Source: a bacterium
GTDB taxonomy: Bacteria; Actinomycetota; Acidimicrobiia; Spongiisociales; ZC4RG35
Reading direction: 5' to 3'
DNA: 42,904 nucleotides
Assembly: GCA_028824015.1 (NCBI GenBank)
Contig: JAPPFC010000049.1
Span: forward strand, 1 to 42,904
The notes below the pieces were generated by a model. The model ran no database searches, had not been told where the DNA came from, and worked only from the letters and a program-made list of their open reading frames with translations. Position numbers and translations under genes: made by a program. This document shows positions 7,877-20,187 of the stretch, piece by piece. Position 1 is the stretch's first letter. Each line of letters opens with the position of its first letter.

Positions 7877-8608
7877 CTAGTCGTAAAACTGCGGGAGACC
7901 GCCGGCGGTGGCGAATCCTCCGTCGGCCACCAGGGTGGACCCGGTGACGTGGGAGAAGTCGTCGGAGCAGTAGGCGAGGATCAACCGGGCCAGCTCGTCG
8001 GGTCCGAACAGACGTCCCAGGGGAGTCATCCCGATGATGGCCTTCTCCCGGTCCGAGCCGGGGGCCATGTTCTTTCGGACGATGGGAGTGTTCACCACCC
8101 CCGGGCTGACTGCTATCACGCGGATCTTGTCCTCGGCCCACTCGAGCGCCAGCACCTGGGTTAGGGACTCCACCCCCGCCTTTGCGGCGCAGTAGTTGGC
8201 GTGCAGGGCGCAGGACCGCTGCGCGGCCAAAGAGGCGATGTTCATCACCACTGCTCCCTGCGCTTGACACAGATTGGGATAGAAGGCCTGGGACGTCATG
8301 AAGGTCCCCGTCAGGCACACGTCCAGCACGCTCTGCCACTGGTGCACGGTCATCTCGGCCGCCGGGGCGCGGTCGCCGAAGCCGGCGCCGTTTATCAGCA
8401 GTTTGACCGGTCCGGTCTGCTCTGCCACCTTGCCCAGGGCTTCCCGGTCCCGCACGTCGGCCATGTGCCAGGAGGCGTATTCGAGCCCGGGGGGTGGATC
8501 GACCACATCGAGTCCGGTTATCTCCCACCCTCGTTCGTGGAGGAGGCGCACGCACGCCGATCCGATCGCGCCCGAGGCGCCGGTCACCACCGCATGAGAG
8601 GTCGACAT
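7877..8608 (-). CDS. SDR-family oxidoreductase
   Basis: A 243-residue short-chain dehydrogenase. It has the cofactor motif TGASGAIG near residue 9, NGAG near 73, the catalytic Ser in NIASLAAQ, Tyr and Lys in YCAAK near 138, SPGVV, and VADGGFATAGG near the C-terminus. It begins 46 bases after the LysR gene on the same strand, so regulator and enzyme may be co-transcribed. It is clearly less similar to the two operon SDRs at 1891 and 4024 than they are to each other. Substrate unknown. Confidence 0.9.
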   Translation of the reverse strand: MSTSHAVVTGASGAIGSACVRLLHERGWEITGLDVVDPPPGLEYASWHMADVRDREALGKVAEQTGPVKLLINGAGFGDRAPAAEMTVHQWQSVLDVCLTGTFMTSQAFYPNLCQAQGAVVMNIASLAAQRSCALHANYCAAKAGVESLTQVLALEWAEDKIRVIAVSPGVVNTPIVRKNMAPGSDREKAIIGMTPLGRLFGPDELARLILAYCSDDFSHVTGSTLVADGGFATAGGLPQFYD

Positions 8609-8654
8609 CAGGGCCGAGGGTAATGGCCGATCCGGCTGGAGGCTCTCCCGGTCG

Positions 8655-9599
8655 CTATGAACTCTCGACGATCTCGGAGATGTCGCATCCGTAGATCTCC
8701 CGGAGCAATGTCAGGAAGTCGAGTAGGGGAGGGCTGTAGTGCTGGGCGCGGCGGACCAGCACATGGGTGGGCAGGTGGACATGTTGGTCGCCCTTCAACT
8801 CGATGTGTCGAAGAGATCCCTGCTCGATTTCGGTGAGAATGGCGCTGTGCGGCAGGAAGGAGATGCCCAGCCCCAGGGCCACCATGCGCTTGGTCGCTTC
8901 GATGTTGTCGAGCATCGTCTCGATCTGGGGCACGATCCCCGCCTCACGGCATGCTTGGTTGATGAGTAGGAAATACGTGGAACTGGGGTCGTAGAGGATG
9001 AGTGGTTGGCGGGCCACCTCGGATATGTAGGCATGTCCCCGTATCGCAAACGGATGGTCGGGGTAGGTGGCGAGCACGATCGGCTCGTCGTAGAGGTGTA
9101 TGGACAGCACGTCTGGGTGGTGCAACCCTCTCGACAGGCCGATGTCCACCACTCCGTTCGCCACCATCTCGATCACATCTGAGGACCGGCCGGTGCGTAT
9201 GCGAGCCGAGACCCCTGGAAAGCGTTGCTGGAAGCGCTCGAGAGTCGGGGGGAGTATGTAGGTGCCGATTATCCGGGCCGAGCCGATCGTGATGGTCCGT
9301 CTCTGCGCCTCCTGGGAGTTGCGGACAGCTTCGGCTCCCAACTCGAGCGTCTCCAGCGCCTGCTCAACAAAGGGTCGGAATGCCTCACCTGCTTCGGTCA
9401 TCCTCACGCCCCTGCCCAGGCGATGGAAGAGCGGAGCCCGCAACTCCCGCTCGAGGGATCTGATCCGCCCGCTCAGCGAGGGCTGGCTGAGGTACAGGGC
9501 CTTGGCGGCGCTGCGGAAGCTTCCGGTTCTGGCCGCTTCGAGAAACGATCGCAGTTGCGCTAGTTCCACTTGGACTCCTTCGGATGGACTGATAGTCAT
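8655..9599 (-). CDS. LysR-family transcriptional regulator
   Basis: A 314-residue LTTR. The N-terminal winged helix is clear: LAQLRSFLEAARTGSFRSAA, followed by LYLSQPSLSGRIRSLERELR and LFHRLGRGVRMTEAG. The rest is the periplasmic-binding-protein-like effector domain. The ATG at 9599 is used as start; a shorter start near the VELAQL segment is possible. It is divergent from isocitrate lyase with about 170 bases between, the classical geometry for a regulator acting on its neighbour, so it may control the glyoxylate-shunt gene and/or the SDR that follows it. The inducer is not deducible. Confidence 0.92.
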   Translation of the reverse strand: MTISPSEGVQVELAQLRSFLEAARTGSFRSAAKALYLSQPSLSGRIRSLERELRAPLFHRLGRGVRMTEAGEAFRPFVEQALETLELGAEAVRNSQEAQRRTITIGSARIIGTYILPPTLERFQQRFPGVSARIRTGRSSDVIEMVANGVVDIGLSRGLHHPDVLSIHLYDEPIVLATYPDHPFAIRGHAYISEVARQPLILYDPSSTYFLLINQACREAGIVPQIETMLDNIEATKRMVALGLGISFLPHSAILTEIEQGSLRHIELKGDQHVHLPTHVLVRRAQHYSPPLLDFLTLLREIYGCDISEIVESS

Positions 9600-9608
9600 A
9601 GCCTATCA
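9590..9608. promoter_or_regulatory. Inverted repeat TGATAG-N7-CTATCA, candidate LysR site
   Basis: A 19-bp inverted repeat with T at the left end and A at the right overlaps the LysR start codon (9597-9599). LTTR recognition sites are interrupted palindromes of about this size, and autoregulatory ones often overlap the regulator's start. The assignment is inference from shape and position. Confidence 0.45.
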
Positions 9609-9768
9609 CTCCAATATGAAATAAGGGTCTAGTCCTATCGCTCGGTTCGGTACACACTGGTATTTGTGTTGACCGTCTGTACCTGTAATAGCTCTCCGGG
9701 CGACGCAGGCAATGGCCGGCGCGCACTCCAACACAGCTAACCCGCTACGCCAAAGGAGGACGATGACT

Positions 9769-11064
9769 ATGTCGATCAATGGCCACAACGGGTATTCGGC
9801 TGTAGTAGGAGACCTCCAAATCCGTTGGGATCTCGACGAGCGCTGGAAAGGCATAGAGCGTCCCTACTCCGGCGCCGATGTGCTGGCGCTACGCGGTTCG
9901 CTCAAGATCGAACACACCCTCGCTCAGGCCGGAGCGGAGCGGCTGTGGAGCCTGCTCCGCGACGAACCTTTCATCCGCACCTTCGGCGCCCTGACCGGTT
10001 CGCAGGCGGTGCAGATGGTCAAGGCGGGACTCAAAGCAATCTACCTGAGTGGCTGGCAGGTGGCCGCCGACGCCAACCTGGCGGGACAGACCTACCCGGA
10101 CCAGAGCCTCTATCCCTCGGACAGCGCTCCCAGGCTGGTCAAGCGGATCAACAACGCCTTGATGCGCGCCGATCAGATCGCACACATGAACGGTGAGCAC
10201 GACATCCATTGGCCGGCGCCGATCGTGGCCGATGCCGAGGCCGGTTTCGGCGGTCCCATCCACAGCTTCGAGTTGATGAAATCCATGATCGAAGCCGGCG
10301 CGGCGGGAGTCCACTTCGAGGACCAACTGGCGTCGGAGAAGAAGTGCGGACACATGGGAGGCAAGGTCCTGGTGCCGACCTCCCAGTTCATCCGCACCCT
10401 GACCGCCGCCCGGTTGGCGGCCGACGTGCTGGATGTCCCGACCGTCCTGATAGCCAGGACCGACGCCAGGGATGCGACACTGCTGGTGAGCGATGTCGAC
10501 GAAGCCGATCACGGGTTCCTTACCGGGGAACGAACCGCAGAGGGATACTACGTGGTGCGAGGAGGGATGGAAGCAGCCACCGCCCGCGCCCTGGCATACG
10601 CGCCCTACGCCGACATGCTGTGGTGCGAGACCTCCGAACCGGACCTCGAGGAAGCGGCGCGATTCGCCGAAGCCATCCATGCCCGGTTTCCCGGCAAGCT
10701 ACTGGCCTACAACTGCTCGCCTTCGTTCAACTGGAAACAGCATCTGAGCGACCGCGACGTCGCCCGATTCCAGGACGAACTCGCTGGGATGGGGTACCGG
10801 TTCCAGTTCATCACGCTGGCCGGATGGCATGTGGTCAATCACCACACTTTCGAGTTGGCACGAGCATACGGCGCGGAAGGCATGGCTGCCTACAGCCGGC
10901 TTCAAAACCGGGAGTTTGCCTCCGAGGTTCACGGGTACACCGCTACCAGGCACCAGGCGGAAGTCGGGGCGGGCTACTTCGACCGGGTCCTGCAGGTGGT
11001 AACCGGCGGGGCGGCGTCCACCCTCGCCCTGGCGGGATCCACGGAAGTGACGCAGTTCGTCTGA
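9769..11064 (+). CDS. aceA: Isocitrate lyase
   Basis: About 431 residues; cleaves isocitrate to glyoxylate and succinate, the first committed step of the glyoxylate shunt. The signature KKCGHMGGK with catalytic Cys is present, as are [26 protein letters not shown] and the C-terminal [10 protein letters not shown], as in the short, bacterial-type enzyme. The Shine-Dalgarno AGGAGG at 9754-9759 is 9 bases from the ATG at 9769 and only 3 from the one at 9763, so 9769 is preferred; both give nearly the same protein. It is divergent from a LysR regulator and followed after 49 bases by an acyl-CoA dehydrogenase homologue, consistent with growth on C2 units or fatty acids. Malate synthase is not in the window. 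Aconitase, which makes its substrate, is at 16764. Confidence 0.95.
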   Translation: MSINGHNGYSAVVGDLQIRWDLDERWKGIERPYSGADVLALRGSLKIEHTLAQAGAERLWSLLRDEPFIRTFGALTGSQAVQMVKAGLKAIYLSGWQVAADANLAGQTYPDQSLYPSDSAPRLVKRINNALMRADQIAHMNGEHDIHWPAPIVADAEAGFGGPIHSFELMKSMIEAGAAGVHFEDQLASEKKCGHMGGKVLVPTSQFIRTLTAARLAADVLDVPTVLIARTDARDATLLVSDVDEADHGFLTGERTAEGYYVVRGGMEAATARALAYAPYADMLWCETSEPDLEEAARFAEAIHARFPGKLLAYNCSPSFNWKQHLSDRDVARFQDELAGMGYRFQFITLAGWHVVNHHTFELARAYGAEGMAAYSRLQNREFASEVHGYTATRHQAEVGAGYFDRVLQVVTGGAASTLALAGSTEVTQFV

Positions 11065-11113
11065 AAACGGCCATCGGCTCCGGCAACTGGGTCCTCCGCT
11101 AATCTCTGACTGG

Positions 11114-12364
11114 ATGAGTATGACCGGTAGCCCGTCAGTGATTGATCACGACTATGTAAAACTTGTAGAGAAGGTGGTGGCCGAAGAGGATTTCTTCGGC
11201 AGAGCCGCCCGGAACGACCGGGAGTCCCGCTATCCGTTCGAGAACATGGCGGCTCTCAAGTCGGTGGGGGTGCCTTCGATGGCGATCCATCCGCAGTTCG
11301 GGGGACCCGGGCACAACATCGCCACCCGCACCAAGGTGGCCGAGGCCATCGCCTACGGCGACCCGGTCTCCGCCGCCTGCACCAACATGCACTGGGGGGC
11401 GCTCGACCTGATCGGCCCGTACGCCTTCGGAGACGAGAACATGGCCGCTCTCCTTCGGGACTGCGCCGAGAACCAGTCCATGCTCTGCTCGGCGGCTTCG
11501 GCGCCTCCCGACGAGTTGGACGTGACCAAGGTGGGCGCCCGGTTCCGGCGGGTGGACGGGGGATGGCTGGGCGGCGGCCGGGTGGGGTTCGCCACCAACT
11601 CCGACGGCGCCACCTATGTGGGGACCATCGCCTCGGTGGTCGACGAGGAGGGGGAGTTGGTGGGTCGGAAGCTCCTGGTGATGTTCGTTCCGGTGGGGAC
11701 GCCCGGCATGATCATCCACGACGACTGGAACGCCATGGGCCTGCGCGGCACCGCCACCAACTCGGTGACCATCGAGAACGCCTTCGTGCCCGACAAGTAT
11801 GCGATGGTGCGGGATCTCGATCAGCCCCAGGCCACGTTCACCGATGAAGAGGGGGAGGTCCAGCACATGGCGTTCGGTCTCCTGAATCTCTCCGGTGGTG
11901 GGATGCAGGTGGGCCACTGCCGGCGGATCCTCGACTACATGGCCGGGTACCTCCGCAAGCGCAAGGGCGGGATCGCGGTCGCGATCAAGGGACAGGTGGC
12001 CCTGACCCGCGCCGACGTGGGATGGGCGCAGTCCACCTACGGGCGGATGAGCTTTTGGGTGCGTTCGGCGTCCACGGTGCTGTACGACACCGCCGCCAAG
12101 CTGTCGGATCCCCACTTCCCGCAGGACAAGCGGGCCTGGATCAGCCTGATGGCCCTCTACCACGTCCGGAGGATGACCGAGGAAGTGGCCCGGGAGTCCT
12201 TCCGGCTGGCCGGGGCACACGGGATCGTGGCGGCCAGCCCGTATGAGAGGATGTACCGGGACCTCCTGGCGCAGACCGCCATCATCTTCAAGGCCCCGGA
12301 GATGGAAGAACACCTCGGCAAGGCCGAGTTGGGCATGGACTTCGATCCCATGCCCGGCGGCTGA
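11114..12364 (+). CDS. Acyl-CoA dehydrogenase-like flavoprotein (possible group D flavin monooxygenase)
   Basis: A 416-residue protein of the acyl-CoA dehydrogenase superfamily. The N-terminal helical domain has HPQFGGPG, the middle beta domain has GGRVGFATNSDGA and WNAMGLRGTATNSV followed by FVPDKYAM, and the C-terminal four-helix domain contains ESFRLAGAHGI. The MGLRGTATN segment is shared by true dehydrogenases and by DszC/HpaB-like monooxygenases. The Glu-containing segment that marks dehydrogenase activity is not obvious, so a reduced-flavin monooxygenase is a real alternative. It follows isocitrate lyase by 49 bases and probably shares its transcript. Its stop converges on the carboxylate-amine ligase gene at 12408. 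Confidence 0.82.
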   Translation: MSMTGSPSVIDHDYVKLVEKVVAEEDFFGRAARNDRESRYPFENMAALKSVGVPSMAIHPQFGGPGHNIATRTKVAEAIAYGDPVSAACTNMHWGALDLIGPYAFGDENMAALLRDCAENQSMLCSAASAPPDELDVTKVGARFRRVDGGWLGGGRVGFATNSDGATYVGTIASVVDEEGELVGRKLLVMFVPVGTPGMIIHDDWNAMGLRGTATNSVTIENAFVPDKYAMVRDLDQPQATFTDEEGEVQHMAFGLLNLSGGGMQVGHCRRILDYMAGYLRKRKGGIAVAIKGQVALTRADVGWAQSTYGRMSFWVRSASTVLYDTAAKLSDPHFPQDKRAWISLMALYHVRRMTEEVARESFRLAGAHGIVAASPYERMYRDLLAQTAIIFKAPEMEEHLGKAELGMDFDPMPGG

Positions 12365-12407
12365 TCACACCCCGAACCACCGAAGCCCCGGCGGTCGGGG
12401 GAGCGGA

Positions 12408-13544
12408 TCAATCCTGGGGAGGCATCAAGGTGTCGGAGATCAGGGCGTCCACCACGGCCTTGATCGCCTCGTCGCCGGTTGCCCCGCCGGCCAGCGCCTG
12501 GTTGTAGACGGCCAGTTGGCGATCGGCGGACGTGCCCCGCCGGCAAATCACCCGGATGTGGTCGATTTCCTCCGTGCATCCCAGGGCTTCGGCATCGGGC
12601 CGTACCAACTCGATGATCTCCTCGACCAGATCGGGGAACGGCACCAAGGCGGCCTTGCCAAGGTCGATCATCTCACCATGGACCCCGTAGCGTTGGGCGC
12701 GCCAGAGATTCTCTGCCACCAGAAAGTTGGCGTACCCCCGCCACCGCAGGTTCTCCGTCTTGTACCTCCACAGCATGCGGAGAAGGCACACGTACAGAGC
12801 GGCGATGGCGATCGTGTCCTCCATCCTGGTGGGTAGATCGGTGACTCGCATCTCCAGCGTGGGATAGCGTTCCGAGGGTCGGATGTGCCACCAGATCTTG
12901 GTGGAGTCTTCGATGACTCCTGCTCTCACCAGTACATCGACGTGCTGTTCGAAATCAGCCCATGAGTCGAAATTCTCGGGCAACCCGGTGCGGGGTACCG
13001 AGCTGAACACAGAGATGCGATAACTCTTGAGACCGGTGTCCGTCCCCTCCCAGAAGGGCGAGGAGGTGGAGAGGGCCAGCAGGTGAGGCAGGAAATAGGT
13101 GGCCTGGCCCATCAGGTCGATTCGCAACTCGGGGTCTTCGATCCCCACGTGCACGTGCATTCCCGAGATGATCATCCGGCGCGTCACACCCTGGAGGTCC
13201 TGGGCGAGAGCTTGATAACGCTCGCCCTCGGTGATGTGTTGGCTCCTCCATCTCGCCAGGGGATGGGTGGAGGCGGCTATCGGGGCAAGTCCGTACTCCT
13301 CGGCGGCCTCGTTGACCGCCCAGCGCAGCAGACCGACGTCGGCTCGGAGCTGCTTGACGTCCTGACAGATCCCCGTGCCGATCTCGATCTGGGAGTCGAA
13401 GAGTTCGTGGCTCACCTGCCCGTACCGGAGTTCTGTGACCCTGTCCATCAGGTCCGGGGGCTGTGTGGAGATGAGTTCTCCCGTCTCACGTTCCACCAAG
13501 AGGTACTCTTCCTCGATTCCCATCGTCCAGGACGGTTCGTTCAT
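12408..13544 (-). CDS. GCS2-family carboxylate-amine ligase (glutamate-cysteine ligase type 2, YbdK-like)
   Basis: A 378-residue enzyme with the GCS2 landmarks: the N-terminal MGIEEEYLLVERETGEL (metal-binding acidic cluster), QIEIGTG, GMHVHVG near residue 129, and PTLEMRVTDLPTR near 249. Family members join an amino group to a glutamate-like carboxylate at the cost of ATP. In actinobacteria, homologues make gamma-glutamylcysteine for ergothioneine (EgtA), while others are YbdK-type ligases of uncertain substrate; no ergothioneine genes are nearby. It is the last of three minus-strand genes and lies 40 bases after the CoA-transferase. Family assignment is firm, substrate is not. Confidence 0.88.
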   Translation of the reverse strand: MNEPSWTMGIEEEYLLVERETGELISTQPPDLMDRVTELRYGQVSHELFDSQIEIGTGICQDVKQLRADVGLLRWAVNEAAEEYGLAPIAASTHPLARWRSQHITEGERYQALAQDLQGVTRRMIISGMHVHVGIEDPELRIDLMGQATYFLPHLLALSTSSPFWEGTDTGLKSYRISVFSSVPRTGLPENFDSWADFEQHVDVLVRAGVIEDSTKIWWHIRPSERYPTLEMRVTDLPTRMEDTIAIAALYVCLLRMLWRYKTENLRWRGYANFLVAENLWRAQRYGVHGEMIDLGKAALVPFPDLVEEIIELVRPDAEALGCTEEIDHIRVICRRGTSADRQLAVYNQALAGGATGDEAIKAVVDALISDTLMPPQD

Positions 13545-13584
13545 AAGGCTCGTTCCCTACGGTTGCTTCCAGGCGCCGCCAAGT

Positions 13585-14781
13585 TCATACCACTCCTATT
13601 CTCGCCAATTCAGCCAGTTCTTCCTCGCTGAGACCCAGTTCTTCACAATATATTCTCCGGTTGTCCGCTCCCCGGGGACGCCCGCTCCAACGAACCTGGC
13701 CGGGGGTCTCCGACATCCGGAACAGCATGTTCTGCATCTTGATCCTCCCCAACTCGGGGTCGTCCACCTCGGTGATGGAGGCGAGTGCCCGGTACTGAGG
13801 GTCCTCCATGATCTGGGAAATGTCGTAGATGGGCGCCACGGCTGCCTGGGCGGCGGTGAATTGCTCCACGACCTCCTCCAGATCTCGCTGGGCGATCCAG
13901 TCGCCTACGCATTTGTCAAGCAGGTCTGCTCGCTTGGCGCGTTCATGCCCCGAGGCAAACCACGGCTCCTCGATCAGTTCGGGAAAACCAACCAGGCGTA
14001 TTACCCGTTCGGCGATGCTCTGGGCGCTGGTGGAGACCGCCACCCACCGGTTGTCGCGGGTCAGATAGGTGTTGCGGGGGGCGTTCTCAACCGACCGGTT
14101 GCCGGTGCGCGGCTGGATGACTCCCAGTTGGTCGTAAACCAGGGCATGGGGGCCCAGCATGTGCATGATCGGTTCGATGATGGCGCAGTCGACCACCTGC
14201 CCTCGACCCTCGTCGCTCCGGTCCCGGTGCAGGATGGCCATCAGCACCGCGGACGCAACGCTGAGGCCGGCTACGCTGTCGGCCAGTCCGAAGGGAGGAA
14301 GGGTGGGGGGACCGTCCGGGTGGCCGGTGAGAGAGGCGAAGCCGCTCATCGCTTCGGCCAGGGTTCCGAACCCGGGGCGGCCGGAGTAAGGACCGAACTG
14401 GCCGAACCCGCTCACCCGGGCTATCACCAGACCCGGATTCCTTTCCATCAGAAGGTCCGGAGCCAGATTCCAACGCTCGAGTGTTCCCGGCCGGAAGTTC
14501 TCGATGAGCACATCTGCATCCGAGGTCAGGCGCCGCAGCAGGTCTTGGCCCTGAGGGGTGGAGAGGCTCAGGGTGATGGCGTGCTTGTTGCGATTGAGTG
14601 TCTTCCACCACAGGGCAACCCCGTCCTTGGAGCTTCCGTGATCGCGAACCGGGTCACCACGGGGATGCTCCACTTTGACCACCGACGCCCCATAGTCGGC
14701 CAGGACGGTGGCCGCCGTGGGTCCTGCGAACAGGGTGGCGATGTCGATTACGCGGATTCCTTCCAGCGGCCCGGATTTCAT
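13585..14781 (-). CDS. Family III CoA-transferase (CaiB/BaiF type)
   Basis: 398 residues from the ATG at 14781 (MKSGPLEGIRVIDIATLFAGP); an 11-residue longer reading from a GTG at 14814 is less likely because the conserved N-terminus begins at MKSGPLEG. Motifs are the GIRVIDIATLFAGP start, VVKVEHPRGDPVR, NRNKHAITLSL, NFRPGTLERWNL, and FGLADSVAG, where the Asp should be the residue that carries the CoA thioester. The family moves CoA from an acyl-CoA donor to a free carboxylic acid. It sits between the cyclase-family hydrolase upstream and the GCS2 ligase downstream on the same strand, so it probably works in a carboxylic-acid catabolic path with the hydrolase. Confidence 0.92.
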   Translation of the reverse strand: MKSGPLEGIRVIDIATLFAGPTAATVLADYGASVVKVEHPRGDPVRDHGSSKDGVALWWKTLNRNKHAITLSLSTPQGQDLLRRLTSDADVLIENFRPGTLERWNLAPDLLMERNPGLVIARVSGFGQFGPYSGRPGFGTLAEAMSGFASLTGHPDGPPTLPPFGLADSVAGLSVASAVLMAILHRDRSDEGRGQVVDCAIIEPIMHMLGPHALVYDQLGVIQPRTGNRSVENAPRNTYLTRDNRWVAVSTSAQSIAERVIRLVGFPELIEEPWFASGHERAKRADLLDKCVGDWIAQRDLEEVVEQFTAAQAAVAPIYDISQIMEDPQYRALASITEVDDPELGRIKMQNMLFRMSETPGQVRWSGRPRGADNRRIYCEELGLSEEELAELARIGVV

Positions 14782-14864
14782 AACAGCCGTCCGGTTGTTT
14801 TCCTTGATTCGCACCGATCAGGCCGGGCTAGACAGGAGGGCTCAAAAACCATGGCGGGTGTCGT

Positions 14865-15674
14865 TCAGTCGAAGAGGACCGCGATCGGCCTGACGGGTGA
14901 CCCGGTGGCTCCCACCAGCTTGAGGGGGAGGGCCACAAACAGGAACTCTCCCACCCCGCGGGCCGCCAGCGGTCCCAGGTTCATCACCTCGAAGAGAAAG
15001 ACACCCGCCTCCACCAGCAGACGCCTGTGAATGGGCAGAGAACTCAGGCCGACCTCCGGGCTGATCACCTCGAAACCGATCGTCTCGGCGCCTACCGCTC
15101 GCACACCCCGCCGGGCGAGCCAGTCGGCTGCCTCCAACCCGGGTCCGGGCGTGCCGTGGTGGTCACCTCTGAATGCCACCGGATCGTCCCACAGGGTGTT
15201 CCATCCGCTGTGGAGGAGCGCCACGTCGCCGGCTTGGACAGTTGTTCCGGCCGCCTCCTCCGCGGCGGCGAGGTCCGCAGCGGTGATCTCGTAGGCGGGA
15301 GGCAGGTGCTTCACGGCGTGGACGCGGGCTACGTCCAGGAACACTCCGCGGCAGAAGAAGGGTTTCACCGTCTCCATCCCCAACTCCGTGTATCCCTGTC
15401 CGGTTGAGGCCACGACGGGCTCCACCCCTCCATGCATCAAGCCGTCCTGGGAGACGTGGCAAATGCCGTCGATGTGGGTGCCCACATGCCCGCTCAACGT
15501 GTATATCTCGCTGGCCGACGACTGACCGTCCGGCTTGACGTCGTCACCGTGGCGTTTGACCATGGCCAGTTGAAAGGGGGGTTGGTTGGGGGAGACCGGC
15601 ATGCCTCGGAACCACGAGTGGGCCAGATCGACGACCGTACTCCCCACGAGAGTTCTCAAATCCATTTCCGTCAT
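14865..15674 (-). CDS. Cyclase-family metal hydrolase (kynurenine formamidase-like)
   Basis: A 269-residue protein with the cyclase/KynB-type motif HVGTHIDGICH near residue 64, the metal-binding HxGTHxDxxxH pattern. VALLHSGWNTLW, HHGTPGPGLEAADWL and AETIGFE follow as in the family. Members hydrolyse amide or lactone bonds using Zn or Mn. The ATG at 15674 has AAGGAG at good distance, so it is preferred to the GTG one codon upstream. It is first in a three-gene minus-strand run with the CoA-transferase (84 bases on) and the GCS2 ligase. The natural substrate is unknown; no tryptophan-degradation genes are present. Confidence 0.88.
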   Translation of the reverse strand: MTEMDLRTLVGSTVVDLAHSWFRGMPVSPNQPPFQLAMVKRHGDDVKPDGQSSASEIYTLSGHVGTHIDGICHVSQDGLMHGGVEPVVASTGQGYTELGMETVKPFFCRGVFLDVARVHAVKHLPPAYEITAADLAAAEEAAGTTVQAGDVALLHSGWNTLWDDPVAFRGDHHGTPGPGLEAADWLARRGVRAVGAETIGFEVISPEVGLSSLPIHRRLLVEAGVFLFEVMNLGPLAARGVGEFLFVALPLKLVGATGSPVRPIAVLFD

Positions 15675-15928
15675 CACCTCACTCCTTCGCTACTCAGCAT
15701 CGACGGGTTTACCGGGCCGAGGTTTAGCTCCCCACAATAGGCTAGGTCCTGCCCGCGACAAGGGCCTTGGTACCACTGTGCGTTTTCTGAACACTCTCAC
15801 AATGCCGGTGGTCGGATGCCCGCGGGGAACGCTGTTCCGGTGTAGCATTCATTGAAGGCTGCGGCTGGGTTCGGCCGCCGAAATGCGCCGTCAGGCACGG
15901 AGAGCGGACAAGGAAAGAGGTTCATAAA

Positions 15929-16651
15929 GTGAGTACCGCAAAAACAGCCAAAATCGCCGGGTTGCTCCTGCTGATCGGCCCGCTGATTGATCTGCTGGTG
16001 AGCGTAAGCCGGCCAGGAAGCTTCCCGAGTGACCACGCGGACGGCGCTCAGGCTGCGATGCAGGCGGGAGTCCACGCGGCTGCGTCCAACGGCACGTTCG
16101 TACAACTGTTGGTCGACTTGGGGTTCATCGCCTCCTTCGGCCTCTTGTTCGGCTTTTGGTGTGTCGATCGCTTCATGTCGTCAGACGATGGTCGAGCACA
16201 CCTGCGAAAAGCCGGGTTGATGGTCCTTGGGGTTGCCCTGGCGGTCCGCACCGCTTCCTTTGCCATGGGTCTCCTGCTGGCCACCACCATCAATTTTGCC
16301 CCGGCTGGCGCCCTGGAAGCCGGCCCTGGCCTGGACACCGCCGTGATGTTCCTGGTGATGGAAGGGTCCTTCTCGGTCTTTGCCACCATTCTCAACCTGG
16401 CCGGGGTGGCTCTCTTCGCCACTTCCGTGATGAATGCCAATCTGATGGGTTCGAAGAATCTGACCGGCATCCTGGTGATAGGCCCGGCGGTAGTGGGGTC
16501 ATTCCTCCTGCTTCTGGCGCCGCTCCTGGGCGACGGCGTCTTCGCTGTCTTCCTCATAGGCAACATCGTTGCGCTGGTCCAGGTGGTCTGGATCATCGTG
16601 TTTGGGGCAGTTCTGATCAAGAAGAGCGACACCCTGGCAATCGCCTCCTGA
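15929..16651 (+). CDS. Integral membrane protein of unknown function (about six helices)
   Basis: 240 residues starting at a GTG at 15929 after GGAAAGAGG. Hydrophobic segments are visible at about residues 9-26, 57-78, 92-116, 133-160, 171-200 and 203-230, with short polar loops and KKSDTLAIAS at the C-terminus, so about six transmembrane helices. The layout resembles DUF4386-type membrane proteins, but no specific motif allows a firm family name and no function is proposed. It stands alone between divergent and convergent neighbours and is followed by a stem-loop at 16704. Third-position GC matches the surrounding genes, so it is probably native. Confidence 0.8.
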   Translation: MSTAKTAKIAGLLLLIGPLIDLLVSVSRPGSFPSDHADGAQAAMQAGVHAAASNGTFVQLLVDLGFIASFGLLFGFWCVDRFMSSDDGRAHLRKAGLMVLGVALAVRTASFAMGLLLATTINFAPAGALEAGPGLDTAVMFLVMEGSFSVFATILNLAGVALFATSVMNANLMGSKNLTGILVIGPAVVGSFLLLLAPLLGDGVFAVFLIGNIVALVQVVWIIVFGAVLIKKSDTLAIAS

Positions 16652-16703
16652 CAGACCGGATCGCCGCTAGAAGCGGACCTCAACCGACGACTTCAGTCTT
16701 CGG

Positions 16704-16735
16704 GGGGACAGGACACGAGTCGATGTGCTGTCCCC
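16704..16735. terminator. Stem-loop between convergent genes, possible bidirectional terminator
   Basis: GGGGACAG (16704-16711) pairs with CTGTCCCC (16728-16735), with extra CAC/GTG pairing inside. It lies between the membrane-protein stop (16651) and the convergent aconitase stop (16764). There is no real T-tract on either side, so termination would be inefficient or Rho-assisted. Confidence 0.4.
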
Positions 16736-16763
16736 TCCGAGGGCTTGTTCGGGCAGGATGTTC

Positions 16764-19430
<2,667 letters not shown>

Positions 19431-19440
19431 GCCGACCGAA

Positions 19441-20154
19441 TCAGGAGCGGGCGGTGATCTCGACCGGTATTTCCGTCACGCAGTCCTCATGGCGAACGCG
19501 GTGGGGATGCAGGACTGTCTCCGAACATCGCTCTATGGCCTCGAAAAGCCCGGAAATGATTCCCCTGTCCAGAGAGCAGACCACTTCGGGGTTGCTGAGG
19601 GCTGCTTCGCCAAAGGGGCAGTGATAGGTGAGGAGCCGGCCGCCGTCCCAGTCGGGGTTCATGGCAAATCCCATCCCGCTCATCGCTCCCATGACTCCCC
19701 GCACCGCCTCCTTGTATCCGGCGTCCTCGGGCGTGCCGATCTCGTCGGCCAACTCCTGGCCGTACTCGCGTCCCACCTGCTCTGCGACCTGGGAGAGGTG
19801 GTCTGGAGAGATACGACTCACGATCTTGGTCAGGAGTTCCACCAACAGGTCGTATCTGAGGGTCGGATAGGTGATCTCGATGTGGCGGAGCGTTGATTCA
19901 TAGTGCTTGGGGGGTCTTCCCGCTCTTCTTGCCAGCGGCGGGGGAGGGTCCCCCACCTGCAAGTAGCCCTCTTGGGTCAGCTTCTCCAGATGGTGCCGAG
20001 CCAGGTTGCGGTGAATGCCGAACAACTCGGCCACCTTGCCCACCGTGAGCGATTCGGACGACTCCCGGGCGGCGATGTAGATCGCCCGCCGGGTGGGGTC
20101 TCCCAGCACCGAGGTCAGGTCGGCGATCTGCTGCTCGACTACCGACTGGGACAT
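19441..20154 (-). CDS. Iron-sulfur-type HTH regulator (SufR-like)
   Basis: 237 residues from the ATG at 20154 ([13 protein letters not shown]). The N-terminal winged helix has [34 protein letters not shown] and [10 protein letters not shown], as in ArsR/SufR-like repressors. The C-terminal domain carries four cysteines near residues 179, 193, 210 and 225 (C-x13-C-x16-C-x14-C), close to the SufR arrangement for a [4Fe-4S] cluster. In cyanobacteria and mycobacteria SufR represses suf genes when holding its cluster. Here it is divergent from the Mrp/ApbC iron-sulfur carrier by 49 bases and upstream of aconitase, which supports a role in iron-sulfur homeostasis. A longer reading upstream to 20334 would overlap Mrp and is rejected. 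No suf operon is in the window. Confidence 0.85.
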   Translation of the reverse strand: MSQSVVEQQIADLTSVLGDPTRRAIYIAARESSESLTVGKVAELFGIHRNLARHHLEKLTQEGYLQVGDPPPPLARRAGRPPKHYESTLRHIEITYPTLRYDLLVELLTKIVSRISPDHLSQVAEQVGREYGQELADEIGTPEDAGYKEAVRGVMGAMSGMGFAMNPDWDGGRLLTYHCPFGEAALSNPEVVCSLDRGIISGLFEAIERCSETVLHPHRVRHEDCVTEIPVEITARS

Positions 20155-20187
20155 CACAACACCTTGGCTGACTGGGCGATGACCAGG

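Noticed and set aside
9669-9690. TTGACC at 9669 as the -35 of isocitrate lyase
   Set aside because: No acceptable -10 is found 16-18 bases downstream, so the promoter cannot be placed.
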